The notes: generated by a model from the letters alone, not told the origin. A stretch of DNA of 64,000 nucleotides from Treponema sp. (GCA_017548565.1 JAFYZU010000050.1:84936-148935), one strand, 5' to 3'; counted from the first letter of the stretch, positions 36,963 to 46,948 are shown. A program made the numbers and translations.

Positions 36963-36991
36963 TTGCATTATTTTTATTCCTTTTGTATAAT
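36963..36991 (+). promoter_or_regulatory. deoC promoter, leaderless geometry
   Basis: TTGCAT (36963-36968), 17 bases, TATAAT (36986-36991). Only seven bases (TCTTTTC) separate it from the ATG at 36999. Confidence 0.75.
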
Positions 36992-36998
36992 TCTTTTC

Positions 36999-37748
36999 AT
37001 GAATAAAGAACAGATAGCGTCATATATTGATCATACGGCCTTAAATCCATGTGCAGGCGTAAATGAAATTGAATTATTGTGTCAGGAAGCAGTTTCAAAT
37101 AAATTTGCTTCTGTATGTGTAAATTCATATTATGTACCTTTTGCGGCTACGGCACTAAAGGATTCTAAGGTAAAGGTCTGCACTGTCATAGGATTTCCTC
37201 TTGGAGCGGCTTCTACAAAGGCCAAGGTTTCGGAAACAAAGGATGCTGTTTTGAATGGTGCCGATGAAGTTGATATGGTAATAAACATTGGTGCGGTAAA
37301 GGATGGACGCTATACTGTTGTCGGAAGTGATATAGCCGCTGTCGTTAAAGAAGCACGAAAATGCGGTGAAAAGCTCCACAAAAAGATTATAGTCAAAGTA
37401 ATACTTGAAACATGCTTTCTTGAAGATTCAGAAATAGTAAACTGCTGTCTGTGTGCAAAAAAAGCGGGGGCAGATTTTGTTAAAACTTCGACCGGTTTTG
37501 CATCTCCTAAAGACAGGGACGGTACACTTCTTCCTAACGGTGCTTCTGAACATCATGTTAAGCTTATGCGCGATACAGTAGGTGAGGATATGGGAGTTAA
37601 AGCTTCCGGTGGAATCCGTACAGTTTCAATGGCTGTGTCGATGCTTGAGGCAGGAGCAGACAGAATAGGAACATCAAGCGGTGTTAAAATAATACAGACG
37701 TGGGATGAAAACACCGAAATTAAAAATCTCAGAAACCCACGCCTGTAA
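36999..37748 (+). CDS. deoC: deoxyribose-phosphate aldolase
   Basis: A 249-residue enzyme splitting deoxyribose 5-phosphate into glyceraldehyde 3-phosphate and acetaldehyde in deoxynucleoside breakdown. Motifs are YIDHTALNP near the start, GADEVDMVINIGA, VKVILETC with the Schiff-base Lys region, and FVKTSTGF (KTSTGF holds the catalytic Lys). The family N-terminus fixes the ATG at 36999. No Shine-Dalgarno sequence is present and the promoter abuts the start, so the mRNA should be leaderless. Longer in-frame sequence upstream to 36858 crosses the promoter and is not coding. Confidence 0.95.
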   Translation: MNKEQIASYIDHTALNPCAGVNEIELLCQEAVSNKFASVCVNSYYVPFAATALKDSKVKVCTVIGFPLGAASTKAKVSETKDAVLNGADEVDMVINIGAVKDGRYTVVGSDIAAVVKEARKCGEKLHKKIIVKVILETCFLEDSEIVNCCLCAKKAGADFVKTSTGFASPKDRDGTLLPNGASEHHVKLMRDTVGEDMGVKASGGIRTVSMAVSMLEAGADRIGTSSGVKIIQTWDENTEIKNLRNPRL

Positions 37749-37772
37749 TCTGCGTCCGATATTTCTTATAAA

Positions 37773-40487
37773 CTACAGGGAAGCCTTTTTAATATCTTTT
37801 ACAGTGTAGTTATATTCCTTATCGTTTACTTTAAAACTCATTTCTTCATTTAAAGTTCTTTCGAGAATTGCATTACCGAACGGTGACATATAAGAAATGA
37901 TATTCTTTTCAGGATCTGATTCCCATGGTCCGAGGATTGTATAACTTTCATCCTTATTTGTCTGATTATTATGCAGCGTAACTTCCGTTCCGAAAGAAAT
38001 TGTCGATGTAGAAACTGTTGTCGGATCGAAAACTGTTGCACGGTTCAATTCTTCCTGGAGTTTTGCAAGAGAAAGGTTGAGCATGTGCTGCTGTTCCTTT
38101 GCTGCCTTGTATTCTGCGTTTTCTTTTAAGTCGCCCTTTGCACGGGCATCTGCAACATCCTTTGCATTTGCCGGAAGCTCTACGTTCTGGATTCTGTAAA
38201 GTTCTGCTTTCTTTTCTTCAAGCTTAGCCGCAGTTACAAGCATGCCGCCTGTAGATTTAGAAGATTTTTCACTTGAAGAAGGGAACTTGAAGTCAGGATA
38301 TTTTTCAGAAATCTTATGGCGTGTTTTTTCCTTGTACGAAGGATCAATGTCAACAATATCGTCAATCATTGTATAGAACTTTTTAACGGTTCCTTCATCC
38401 TGATTGAAAATATAATCATAAAGATTTTCTTTGTCGAATAAAAGTTCTGTTGCTTTTTTGTTCAGTTTCTTGTTTTCCGTTGAATCAACATGAGCATTGA
38501 TTTTCTTGAATGTAAGATCAATGGTGTTTATAAGAGTGATAAGCTGTTTTTCTACAGGGATGCCTGCATTGATAAACCATTCCTGAGCCTTACAGTTTTC
38601 GAAGAAGAACAATACTGTTTCTTTATAATCCTTGTAATAAGTAAAGCTTGTTCGTACGAATTTCTGAACATCTTCCGTAAAGCCGTTTTCGAGAAGTGTA
38701 TTGATGATTGAAATGTCAAGGATATTAGGGAACAGTCTGATGTATTGTTCCTGCCAGTCAGGAAGCATCTTTATGCATTCAAGAAAATCCTTCTTAAGCG
38801 ATGTATTTTTTGTGTCCTTCAATGCATCATAAGTTTTTCTAGGATCCTCGAGTCTGTTATAAAGCTCTGCAAATGTTTCTTTTACAGGATATGCAATCTG
38901 TTTTTCAATTGCCGAAAGCTTTCTTACTATGAGATAAGATGCAATGACATATTCATCAACATGCTGGATATTCTTGAGACGGTTTGTAAAATAGCTGTAC
39001 ATTTTATCGTTGAAATCTTCACTTGTAAGATCTGCTCCGTCATCATCAGCTTCCTTTACATATTTCATGAGGATGTCAACGCGAGGGAAGAATTCCTTCT
39101 GTGCTTCGAATTCGTTGAAGTGCTTTTCTTCAGAAGATAATTCATTTTCGTGAACTGTATAGCAGTTGATGTTGTTTGAATCGACGCTGAACATATTGTT
39201 GCCGTCGAGGATTTTCTTTGCGTTTGTGCTCCATGATGTCCATTCACCAGGGGTAAGAATCTGATCTACAAGCTCTGCTTTAATGCGTTTAAGGTCGCAG
39301 TGATTGTCATAGCTCTGGATGATGATTTTAAGATATTTTTCAGGATTCTTCTTTACATCATTTTTAAGGGCATTAAGATCTGTACATCTTGCCTTGATTA
39401 CCCAGATATGGTCGTTTGCAAGAGGTTTAAGTGCGGTAACTGCCATCTTAAGTGCAATTTCATGAATACCTTTTTTCTTTCCGAAGTTGATTGTAAGAAT
39501 ATCGTGCTCAAGCTTTCTGATGATACCAACGCCCCATTTCTGGTGGAATACAAAGGTTCCTTTATCAAATGCGATGTGTTTTTCAAAGTCATTTATAGCT
39601 TCAAATACGTTTCTGTAATTCTGTGTAAGGTTTGAAGACTTGATGTAATCTTCGAGGTGGCTGTGATTTGAATATTTGTTTCTGTAGCAGTCTGTAAGCT
39701 CTTTTCTGGCCCATGTATCTTTAGGTTCTATTTCAAGATTTCGTTTTAAGATTGAAATTGCCATATCCCAGCGGCCGTTTGCCTTGTTCCAGTCATAAAG
39801 CTCCTGCATGAGTGTAGTTGTCTTTAATTCACCGAACTGTTTTGCAATTTTCTGGCATGTAAGCTTGAAGAAATCATTCTTTTCCGGATTAATCTGAACA
39901 AGCTTTGTCCATATTTCCTTTACACCGTTGTAATTTCCAAGCTTATTATATCTTAAAATGGCTTTTTTATAGTATTTATAGGCATTGTTCGTATCACCGG
40001 TAGATTCAAGGTGTTCTGCAAGTGCCTTTGCAAGATCTGCTTCTGTTTTATCCTGATTTACAATCTGTTCATATAACTCCCACACTTTTTCGTTATTGTC
40101 CTGGATATAAGTGTCTGCAAGTGTTCTCAGTGCAAAAAGATTGTCAGGATTATCTTCAAGGATGAATTCACAAAGATATGAAATGATTGCTTCCTTGTGG
40201 TTTTTCTGGAAAATATCTACAAGAGTTTCTAATGAGGAATTGTCAATGGAGTTTGTCTGCAGTGAAATGATTCCATGGAAAAATAAAGCAATGATACTGT
40301 CTTTTGTATGTGAAAGATGTTCTTCACAGATAGAATAGATATCATTTACGCAGTTCTGAGCCTTTGCGTTCTGATAAAGCTCTGCAAGTTCCTTTAAGTC
40401 GTTCTGTGTGTAGCCGCTGATTGTTGCACGAGTCCAGGTTTCTTCCTTGAGCATATCCTGTACTGATTGAATTAAATTTTCTGCCAT
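37773..40487 (-). CDS. greA: GreA-type transcription elongation factor with long N-terminal extension
   Basis: A 904-residue protein. Only the last 150 residues are GreA: the coiled coil carries ARAKGDLKENAEYKAAKEQQ, whose acidic tip stimulates RNA cleavage by stalled RNA polymerase, followed by the FKBP-like domain. The first 750 residues contain TPR-like helical repeats (about 30-290), a small SH3/CarD-like strand region (KWGVGIIRKLEHDILTINFGKKKG, about 320) and more helices. Such very long GreA proteins are a spirochaete trait. AGGAG lies before the ATG. It follows a TPR gene by 13 bases on the same strand. Confidence 0.9.
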   Translation of the reverse strand: MAENLIQSVQDMLKEETWTRATISGYTQNDLKELAELYQNAKAQNCVNDIYSICEEHLSHTKDSIIALFFHGIISLQTNSIDNSSLETLVDIFQKNHKEAIISYLCEFILEDNPDNLFALRTLADTYIQDNNEKVWELYEQIVNQDKTEADLAKALAEHLESTGDTNNAYKYYKKAILRYNKLGNYNGVKEIWTKLVQINPEKNDFFKLTCQKIAKQFGELKTTTLMQELYDWNKANGRWDMAISILKRNLEIEPKDTWARKELTDCYRNKYSNHSHLEDYIKSSNLTQNYRNVFEAINDFEKHIAFDKGTFVFHQKWGVGIIRKLEHDILTINFGKKKGIHEIALKMAVTALKPLANDHIWVIKARCTDLNALKNDVKKNPEKYLKIIIQSYDNHCDLKRIKAELVDQILTPGEWTSWSTNAKKILDGNNMFSVDSNNINCYTVHENELSSEEKHFNEFEAQKEFFPRVDILMKYVKEADDDGADLTSEDFNDKMYSYFTNRLKNIQHVDEYVIASYLIVRKLSAIEKQIAYPVKETFAELYNRLEDPRKTYDALKDTKNTSLKKDFLECIKMLPDWQEQYIRLFPNILDISIINTLLENGFTEDVQKFVRTSFTYYKDYKETVLFFFENCKAQEWFINAGIPVEKQLITLINTIDLTFKKINAHVDSTENKKLNKKATELLFDKENLYDYIFNQDEGTVKKFYTMIDDIVDIDPSYKEKTRHKISEKYPDFKFPSSSEKSSKSTGGMLVTAAKLEEKKAELYRIQNVELPANAKDVADARAKGDLKENAEYKAAKEQQHMLNLSLAKLQEELNRATVFDPTTVSTSTISFGTEVTLHNNQTNKDESYTILGPWESDPEKNIISYMSPFGNAILERTLNEEMSFKVNDKEYNYTVKDIKKASL

Positions 40488-40500
40488 CTTAAAACTCCTG

Positions 40501-41433
40501 TTATTTTATATACAAATCGTAAATCGACGAATCTAATATTTTTATCCTAAGTAATATTTCATTGATTTTCTGTATGCTTTCATGCTTGAGCATATAGTGG
40601 TCAATGAGCCAGAAATAACTGTTCAGCAGCTTAGGAACAAGAATATCTGTCTTGCACGAAGGATCCTTGTATTCGTTTTCCATCGCGTAGATGTTCTGTC
40701 GTAACCTGACAAACTCCTGTGAAGTTAATTCACGTTTTATATTGAAAATGCCCAGTAAAACTCCGTATACAGGTATCCACTGGAGCAAACTTTTTCCTGT
40801 GTAGCCTTTTTCCTTTACATTATCAATCAGACAGTTTATTAACTCTGAATCAAGATAATAAAGGTCAATGTCTTCCGGTGAAGTAAAAAATGCTTCCCTG
40901 AAAAGCACCTTGCTGTATTTGTCTTCTCCGCACAGTGCATAACAGTCGGCAAGCTCTGCCAGAACCGAAGCCATGTGAGGATAAACCTGATTGGCTTCTG
41001 ACAGACAGCTTCTTGCATTGTCAAAATTACCAAGTTTTTTGTAACAGATGCCCGCATTGCGAAGGATTTCTGCCTTTCTCAACGGTTCACTTTCATCAAA
41101 AAGCTTCTGATAATTTTTAAGTGCAGTGGAAAAAAATCCTTTCTGAACCGAATAAAGGGCCGGTTCATATACGAATTTTTCTTTATTCAGAAACAACTGA
41201 AAAGATTTCCATTCAGACAGAAGACGGTCAGCATATTCATGTTCATTTGTAAGTACTTTCAGTCTTTTGTTTGTGTCAATCCAGAATGTACAGCAGCGGT
41301 TAGTATAAGTTAATTCCATGCTGCCCAGTTCCTTTTCAAACAGGGAGCCTATCTGAACCTGAGCCTGAATGGGATTGCCTTCCTCGAGAAGCTTAAGGAC
41401 TTCTTTTAAGCCGTTTTCAGTCTGAATTTCCAT
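40501..41433 (-). CDS. TPR-repeat protein, unknown
   Basis: A 310-residue soluble helical protein with TPR-like repeats, most clearly KAEILRNAGICYKKLGNFDNARSCLSEANQVYPHMASVLAELADCYAL in the middle. No signal peptide. AAGG is close before the ATG, and a good promoter lies upstream. It precedes greA by 13 bases, and its TPRs resemble those in the GreA extension, so it may act with GreA at RNA polymerase; this is inference. Confidence 0.7.
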   Translation of the reverse strand: MEIQTENGLKEVLKLLEEGNPIQAQVQIGSLFEKELGSMELTYTNRCCTFWIDTNKRLKVLTNEHEYADRLLSEWKSFQLFLNKEKFVYEPALYSVQKGFFSTALKNYQKLFDESEPLRKAEILRNAGICYKKLGNFDNARSCLSEANQVYPHMASVLAELADCYALCGEDKYSKVLFREAFFTSPEDIDLYYLDSELINCLIDNVKEKGYTGKSLLQWIPVYGVLLGIFNIKRELTSQEFVRLRQNIYAMENEYKDPSCKTDILVPKLLNSYFWLIDHYMLKHESIQKINEILLRIKILDSSIYDLYIK

Positions 41434-41446
41434 AGCGCCTTATTTT

Positions 41447-41475
41447 AATATAAAAGAAATTGAGATTTTAATCAA
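41447..41475 (-). promoter_or_regulatory. promoter of the TPR-greA unit
   Basis: TTGATT (41470-41475), 17 bases, TATATT (41447-41452) on the minus strand; 13 bases remain to the ATG at 41433. Confidence 0.65.
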
Positions 41476-41569
41476 TAAAAATTATGAAAAAATAGAAAAA
41501 TTGGAACAAAATATATATACCTAAATAAAGAATCTGTCAAGTAATTTTTTTTATCTTGTTTTAAAATTG

Positions 41570-41598
41570 TGGACAGTAACCGAAAAATCGATTATTAT
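41570..41598 (+). promoter_or_regulatory. rpe promoter, leaderless geometry
   Basis: TGGACA (41570-41575), 17 bases, TATTAT (41593-41598), then only seven bases (ATATAGT) before the ATG at 41606. Confidence 0.6.
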
Positions 41599-41605
41599 AT
41601 ATAGT

Positions 41606-42238
41606 ATGAAAAGTCCGGTTTTAGCTCCATCATTGCTTTCGGCAGATTTTTCTAATCTCGAAAAAGCAGTAAGTTTAATTGATTCAAAAAAATCAGCTTT
41701 TGTCCACATTGACGTAATGGACGGACAGTTTGTTCCACAGATTACCTATGGGCAGCCTGTAATAAAATCAATCAGAAAATTAACGAAAACACCTTTTGAC
41801 ATTCATCTTATGGTAAAAAATCCGGAAAATCAGATTGAATCGTTCATTGAAGCCGGAGCAGATTGTGTGACCTTTCATCTTGAGGCAACACCACATGCGC
41901 ATCGTCTTATTCAGATGATTCATGAAAAGGGAAAAAAAGCGGGAATTGCAATCTGCCCTGCAACCGGTGTAAGTGCCTTGTCTGAAATTCTTGAATGCGT
42001 TGATATTGTTCTTGTAATGACCGTTAATCCAGGCTGGGGCGGACAGACTATAATTCCTTCGTGCATTCAAAAGATTGCTGAATTGAAAAAAATCAGGGAA
42101 GAAAATAAATACGGATACAGAATTTCTGTTGACGGTGGAGTTAATCAAAAGACTCTTTCTTCAGTTGTCGATGCCGGAGCAGACATTATAGTTTCCGGTT
42201 CATCTTTTTTTAACGGTTCACTTGAATGGAATTACTGA
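41606..42238 (+). CDS. rpe: ribulose-phosphate 3-epimerase
   Basis: A 210-residue TIM-barrel enzyme of the pentose phosphate pathway. Motifs are LAPSLLSADF (5-14), HIDVMDGQFVPQ, FDIHLMV, VTFHLEA, TVNPGWGGQ and SVDGGV, including the metal-binding His and Asp residues. The family N-terminus fixes the ATG at 41606; an in-frame TTG at 41567 is upstream of the -10 box. No Shine-Dalgarno sequence, so probably leaderless. It heads the long plus-strand run to recA and beyond. Confidence 0.95.
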   Translation: MKSPVLAPSLLSADFSNLEKAVSLIDSKKSAFVHIDVMDGQFVPQITYGQPVIKSIRKLTKTPFDIHLMVKNPENQIESFIEAGADCVTFHLEATPHAHRLIQMIHEKGKKAGIAICPATGVSALSEILECVDIVLVMTVNPGWGGQTIIPSCIQKIAELKKIREENKYGYRISVDGGVNQKTLSSVVDAGADIIVSGSSFFNGSLEWNY

Positions 42239-42253
42239 TAAACGGGAGTGATG

Positions 42254-43165
42254 ATGAAAAATATTAAAATACATTCATTGATATTCATGCTGCTTCTAAT
42301 CCTTCTTCCTCTTTCTGCTTCTACAACAGGACAGAATACTTTTATGCAGGGATGTGAAGCTTATTCAAAGGGTGACTGGGAATCTGCCGTAATTCTTTTA
42401 CGAAAGGCAATACAGTATTCAGAAAATAACACTGCTGATACAAAATACATGCTCATTACCGCAGAAATTTATTCAGGAGACAATAAAAGTGCCCTTGCTG
42501 ATTGTGATGATTTTCTGAAAACTTACAGACGTTCGCTTTATAAGGACAGAGTTCTTTATCTGAAGGGAAAGCTTTTATATCTTCTTGGTGATTATGAAAA
42601 TGCAATCATAATCTTAAGTGATTTCTGTCACAAAAATGAAAAGAACGAGCTTTATCCTTCGGCTTTGTTTTACATAGCAGAATCTCTCAATGCCGGATAT
42701 AAATACGATGAGGCAGAAGCAATTTATGAGCGGATTATCGTTCAGTTTCCGGGTAACGAAAAGGTTTCTGCATCTCAATACAGAATAGAAAGCATTGCAC
42801 AGCGTTCACGTGAAGAAAAACTTCTGTATCTTCTTAAACAGACCGGTGAAGAATATCTTGCCGCAAAAGAGGATTATGAAAGACAGCTCAAGCTTTATAA
42901 TGCAGAGGGTGCTTCTTCAACGAGGGACAGACTTACCGAAGCACAGCAGCGCAACAAGGAGCTTGAAGAGCAGGTAAGGGAACTTGAAAATCAGATTGCA
43001 CTTCTTAAGGCTGATCGTGAAAAACGTGAGGCAGAGGATCAGCGTATAGAAACTGAAAATGAAAAGGCAGTCCTGCAGAAGGAAAAAGATAATGAAGATG
43101 CCGTACGAAAACTGAAGCAGAAGGCAAAGGTAGTAAAGCAGATAATGGATATGAGTCAGAAATAG
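42254..43165 (+). CDS. exported TPR and coiled-coil protein
   Basis: A 303-residue protein with signal peptide (MKNIKIHSLIFMLLLILLPLSAS), TPR-like repeats (about 25-180) and a charged coiled coil (about 205-300, ending in EKDNEDAVRKLKQKAK). The layout resembles periplasmic YbgF/CpoB-like or BamD-like TPR proteins in a different order. Start chosen at 42254: GGGAG is 5 bases upstream, while the in-frame GTG 42248 and ATG 42251 are too close. It follows rpe by 15 bases. Confidence 0.7.
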   Translation: MKNIKIHSLIFMLLLILLPLSASTTGQNTFMQGCEAYSKGDWESAVILLRKAIQYSENNTADTKYMLITAEIYSGDNKSALADCDDFLKTYRRSLYKDRVLYLKGKLLYLLGDYENAIIILSDFCHKNEKNELYPSALFYIAESLNAGYKYDEAEAIYERIIVQFPGNEKVSASQYRIESIAQRSREEKLLYLLKQTGEEYLAAKEDYERQLKLYNAEGASSTRDRLTEAQQRNKELEEQVRELENQIALLKADREKREAEDQRIETENEKAVLQKEKDNEDAVRKLKQKAKVVKQIMDMSQK

Positions 43166-43186
43166 GCGGGTAATTCAGGGGAAAAT

Positions 43187-44650
43187 ATGAAAAAGAGCAG
43201 ATTTATTTTAGTTTATGCATTGATTTTTCTTTCATTTGTTTTTAATGCAAATTCTTCGGCATTAGATTCAGTAAGCACTCTTTCATCTTCCGGTGAAATT
43301 CATGTTTATAATGCTAAAATGACAAAAGAAGAAAAAAAGAAGGCAAAAATCGAAGAAGAAGCACGGAAAAAAGCAGAAAAAGAAAAGGCTGCCCTTGAAA
43401 AACTCGAGAAAAAAGAAAAAGCAGCTAAGGAAAAGTCAAATAAATCTTTAAAAAACAAGTCAGAAAAAGAAAAGCCGGCTGCAGAAAAAAAATCCGGTAA
43501 GGAAAAGCAGACTGAAAAACCGGTTGAAGAAAAAAAGAATTTTACGGGATGGGAAGAGCAGTCAACTAAAACCATAGATGTTACCTTCGGCTTAATCAGA
43601 ATAAAGGCACGTCCAAAAAAGGGAACTTTTAATATTCTTGCCGTAAACGAAGACAATAAATCAATTCCGGTACTGTCAGCTTCTAATGAATATATAACTA
43701 CTTCTTTTTATCTTAAGGCAGGAAAGAGAATCATCAAGCTGAATGAGGATCCTACAGTAAAGACCGCCGCAAGAAAAACATCAGATGGTGTGGAGCTTGC
43801 TTACAATGCAGATAATCTGGCTGTTGTTTTCATAAAGTTTACATGCTTCAGTGCCCTTGAAAATTCAGACATAGATTCAATTAAAATCAGTGCAAGTGTA
43901 ATAAATACTTCAAACAAGAAAAATGATTTTGAGCTTAAGGCAGTTTTTGATACAGTGCTTGGTGAAACAGACAGACATCATTTCTATACTTCATCAAAGG
44001 TTCCTGTAAAAAATGAAGTTGCAATACGTCAGTTTACTTCAGACAGCTGGTTTGTTTCAAAAAATGACAATGTGTCGATGCAGTTTATTTTCTGCGGTTC
44101 AGAAGCGACAAAGCCTGTTCTTGTAGCAGTTGCAAATTATTCAACTCTTGATACTTCGCGATGGGAACCTGATCTTACAGTGCTTCGTTCATTTGATACA
44201 GTGCTTTCTTACAATAATTCAGCGGTAGAAGCACAGTGGCCTAAGCATAAGCTTTCGACGGATGAATCCTTTGAAGAGGTTTTTTATCTTTCGTTTGCAA
44301 CCGGTGATAATCATTTGAATGGCCAGTATATTGCAGGAGATGATTCTTTCGAAGAGGATGAAGAAATCGTCGTGAAGAAGCCTGCTCCAAAGCCTTCTTC
44401 TGGAAAGAATTCAAAGCCGCAGGATAAGACTTCCGGATCAAATGTAAATAATTCATCTGCTTCTAAGGATGATACTCCTGTTTTACCGAAGGATTCAAAC
44501 AGCTTTGACAATGTAACAAATGATTATATCCAGAGACTTCTTGCTCAGATTGAAGCACTTGAAGATTCCGGTGAAAACGTAAACAGAGATGAAATTATAA
44601 GATTAAATGCCGAGCTGGATGCAGTTCTTGAGATTTTGCGGAAGAAATGA
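43187..44650 (+). CDS. exported protein with Lys/Glu-rich segment
   Basis: A 487-residue protein with a signal peptide (about 1-25), a low-complexity KEK-type segment at about 45-120 (EEKKKAKIEEEARKKAEKEK), a beta-rich core (about 125-390), an acidic-Pro-Ser linker, and a short C-terminal helix (NDYIQRLLAQIEALEDSGENV). I recognise no domain. The charged segment may span the periplasm or bind peptidoglycan or membrane; this is speculation. It lies between two TPR genes. Confidence 0.65.
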   Translation: MKKSRFILVYALIFLSFVFNANSSALDSVSTLSSSGEIHVYNAKMTKEEKKKAKIEEEARKKAEKEKAALEKLEKKEKAAKEKSNKSLKNKSEKEKPAAEKKSGKEKQTEKPVEEKKNFTGWEEQSTKTIDVTFGLIRIKARPKKGTFNILAVNEDNKSIPVLSASNEYITTSFYLKAGKRIIKLNEDPTVKTAARKTSDGVELAYNADNLAVVFIKFTCFSALENSDIDSIKISASVINTSNKKNDFELKAVFDTVLGETDRHHFYTSSKVPVKNEVAIRQFTSDSWFVSKNDNVSMQFIFCGSEATKPVLVAVANYSTLDTSRWEPDLTVLRSFDTVLSYNNSAVEAQWPKHKLSTDESFEEVFYLSFATGDNHLNGQYIAGDDSFEEDEEIVVKKPAPKPSSGKNSKPQDKTSGSNVNNSSASKDDTPVLPKDSNSFDNVTNDYIQRLLAQIEALEDSGENVNRDEIIRLNAELDAVLEILRKK

Positions 44651-44653
44651 TTT

Positions 44654-45754
44654 ATGGGAATGGATGTTGTAAACCTTGCGTGGAAATACATGCGCAGAAG
44701 AAAATTTTCTACTGCAATAAAGCTGCTTGAAGCAAAAGCGGAAATTTATGAAGACAGCTTTGAATATTATCTTTGTCTTGGAACTGCATGTCTTTATGTG
44801 GGTGATGTAGGATCTGCCGTTACAAATTATGCGCTTGCACGAAAAATAAAAATTACCGATACACGACTCATTTTAGGTCAGGCCGCAATTTATCTTCGAA
44901 GGGGTGACACGGATCGTGCGCTTCAATATTACATGGAAGTTAAAGACAACGAGCCTAATAATCAGATTGCGAATGATGCGCTTGAGTTTATAAGGGCCCG
45001 CGGAGATTATGATACAATATGCCGCTGGGTTGATACGGGGAGAATTGAACAGTTCTATCCGCCGCTTGGAGTAAATCCTGACAGGGTGGCAAGTGTTATA
45101 GTACCTGTCGCCGCGCTTATTCTTCTGACTCTTTTTATAGTCGGATTGCCTCTGAAAAACAGAAAACAGGAAGCATTCAGAAAGGATTTGTCTGAGCTTG
45201 CTTTAACGAAGGATGAAACGGCAAGACCACAGGAAACAGATTTGTCTACACAGAATGTAAAATATATTCTTTCCAGCCGTCAGATTAAAGAAAGCTATGA
45301 AAAGGCACAGACTTATTTTCAGGAAAACAGGGATAACGCCGCACAGATTGAAGTTAATCGTATTTTGAATTCAAATGCGGCAGTTTCAATCAAGCAGAAG
45401 GCTCTTGTATTAATGTCTTATTTCGAAACACCAACCTTTGATACGCTTTCAGACAGTCCTTCTTTTGCACAGGTTGATGAGGATCCTGTTCTTTATTTGA
45501 ACTGCTGGGTCGTATGGGGTGGAAAAATTTCTGATGCTTCGATGTATGATGATGGAAGTTACCGCTGCCGTCTTCTTGTTGATTATGATACAGGAGAAAA
45601 ACTTACTGGAATTGCGAATGTCCGTTTTGAAGATAATCCTGATATTGAGACAGATAAGCCTGTAAAAATTCTTGCCAGGATTCAGCAGGAAGATGATAAA
45701 GTGTATTTAAAGGGCAGAATTGTCTATCAGAGTGTTAAAAACGGGTTAAAATAA
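44654..45754 (+). CDS. TPR membrane protein
   Basis: A 366-residue protein. Residues 1-130 form cytosolic TPR-like repeats (CLGTACLYVGDVGSAVTNYALARKI), a membrane helix spans about 145-167, and the C-terminal 190 residues hold another helical pair and a beta domain (LYLNCWVVWGGKISDASMYDDGSYRCRLLVDY). No named family. It starts 3 bases after the preceding gene stop, so it is coupled to it. Confidence 0.7.
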   Translation: MGMDVVNLAWKYMRRRKFSTAIKLLEAKAEIYEDSFEYYLCLGTACLYVGDVGSAVTNYALARKIKITDTRLILGQAAIYLRRGDTDRALQYYMEVKDNEPNNQIANDALEFIRARGDYDTICRWVDTGRIEQFYPPLGVNPDRVASVIVPVAALILLTLFIVGLPLKNRKQEAFRKDLSELALTKDETARPQETDLSTQNVKYILSSRQIKESYEKAQTYFQENRDNAAQIEVNRILNSNAAVSIKQKALVLMSYFETPTFDTLSDSPSFAQVDEDPVLYLNCWVVWGGKISDASMYDDGSYRCRLLVDYDTGEKLTGIANVRFEDNPDIETDKPVKILARIQQEDDKVYLKGRIVYQSVKNGLK

Positions 45755-45838
45755 AATTTTTTAAAGAATTTTTTAAAAAAGTGGTCCGAAAACTGCTTTT
45801 TGAAGCCATATTATATATTGGGAGGAAGGTGGCTAAGT

Positions 45839-46942
45839 ATGTCGTTAAATGGTTCTAATCCGATGGATCTTTCGGAAAAAATGAAAGCACTGGAAGCAGC
45901 CAGACTTCAGATTGAAAAACAATTTGGTCAGGGTGCTTTGATGAAGCTCGGTGATAAAACCGATACTTCTGGAATTGAAGTAATCCCATCCGGATCTTTA
46001 CTGCTCGATGAAGCGTTAGGCATCGGAGGATATCCGAGAGGACGTGTTATTGAGATGTATGGTCCTGAGAGTTCGGGTAAAACAACGCTTGCTTTACATG
46101 CTATTGCTGAAGCACAGAAGCTTGGAGGTATTGCCGCATTTGTTGATGCTGAACATGCACTTGATCCGACGTATGCGAAGAATCTTGGTGTAAACATTGA
46201 TGAATTGTGGGTATCTCAACCTGATACCGGTGAACAGGCTCTGGAGATTACAGAAAATCTTGTAAGAAGCGGCGCAGTCGATGTTGTTGTCGTAGACTCT
46301 GTTGCAGCACTTACTCCACAGAAAGAAATTGAAGGGGAAATGGGTGATGCCGTTATGGGTATGCAGGCAAGATTGATGAGTCAGGCTTTGAGAAAATTAA
46401 CAGCGATTATCGGAAAGTCTAATTGTATTGTTATTTTTATTAATCAGATTCGAATGAAAATTGGTGTTATGTTTGGAAATCCTGAAACTACTACAGGTGG
46501 ACAGGCCTTGAAATTCTATTCATCTATACGACTTGACATCAGGCGTGTTGAGACAATTGATGGAAAGGGTGAAGAAGAAGCTCTCGGAAACCGTGTAAGG
46601 GTAAAGGTTGTAAAGAATAAAGTGGCACCTCCTTTCAGGAAATGCGAAATTGATATTTACTTCGGAAAAGGAATTTCTGCTGCGGCCAGTTTGATAGATT
46701 CTGCTGTAAAACATGGTATTATTGATAAACGTGGTGCATGGTATACGATGGGTGAAACAAAAATTGGACAGGGAAAAGAGAATGCTGTTGCGTTTATAGA
46801 AGCAAATCCTGAACTTGCAAAGCAGATTGAAACAAAATTGAGGACTGAAGTATTTCCGGGGCAGGTTATAAAGGCAAAAGATCCTTCTGAAAAGAAAGAT
46901 AAAGCTGCTGTAATGACTGACGGACAGACTGCGGTACAGTAA
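45839..46942 (+). CDS. recA: recombinase RecA
   Basis: A 367-residue DNA strand-exchange ATPase. Motifs include [16 protein letters not shown], Walker [10 protein letters not shown] (about 75-83), [11 protein letters not shown], the DSVAALTP Walker B region and [22 protein letters not shown]. The start at 45839 ([21 protein letters not shown]) follows GGAGG and AGGTGG; an in-frame start at 45800 overlaps this leader. No LexA box is recognisable upstream. Confidence 0.97.
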   Translation: MSLNGSNPMDLSEKMKALEAARLQIEKQFGQGALMKLGDKTDTSGIEVIPSGSLLLDEALGIGGYPRGRVIEMYGPESSGKTTLALHAIAEAQKLGGIAAFVDAEHALDPTYAKNLGVNIDELWVSQPDTGEQALEITENLVRSGAVDVVVVDSVAALTPQKEIEGEMGDAVMGMQARLMSQALRKLTAIIGKSNCIVIFINQIRMKIGVMFGNPETTTGGQALKFYSSIRLDIRRVETIDGKGEEEALGNRVRVKVVKNKVAPPFRKCEIDIYFGKGISAAASLIDSAVKHGIIDKRGAWYTMGETKIGQGKENAVAFIEANPELAKQIETKLRTEVFPGQVIKAKDPSEKKDKAAVMTDGQTAVQ

Positions 46943-46948
46943 TTTAAA

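Noticed and set aside
36858..36998. N-terminal extension of deoC by 47 residues
   Set aside because: The sequence is AT-rich, overlaps the divergent ferredoxin start and contains the deoC promoter; DeoC proteins begin near the DHTAL motif.
43306..43656. Ser/Phe-rich minus-strand frame
   Set aside because: It is a shadow of the Lys/Glu-rich segment of the plus-strand exported protein.
45755..45838. LexA/SOS box before recA
   Set aside because: No palindromic Gram-negative or Gram-positive SOS motif is visible.
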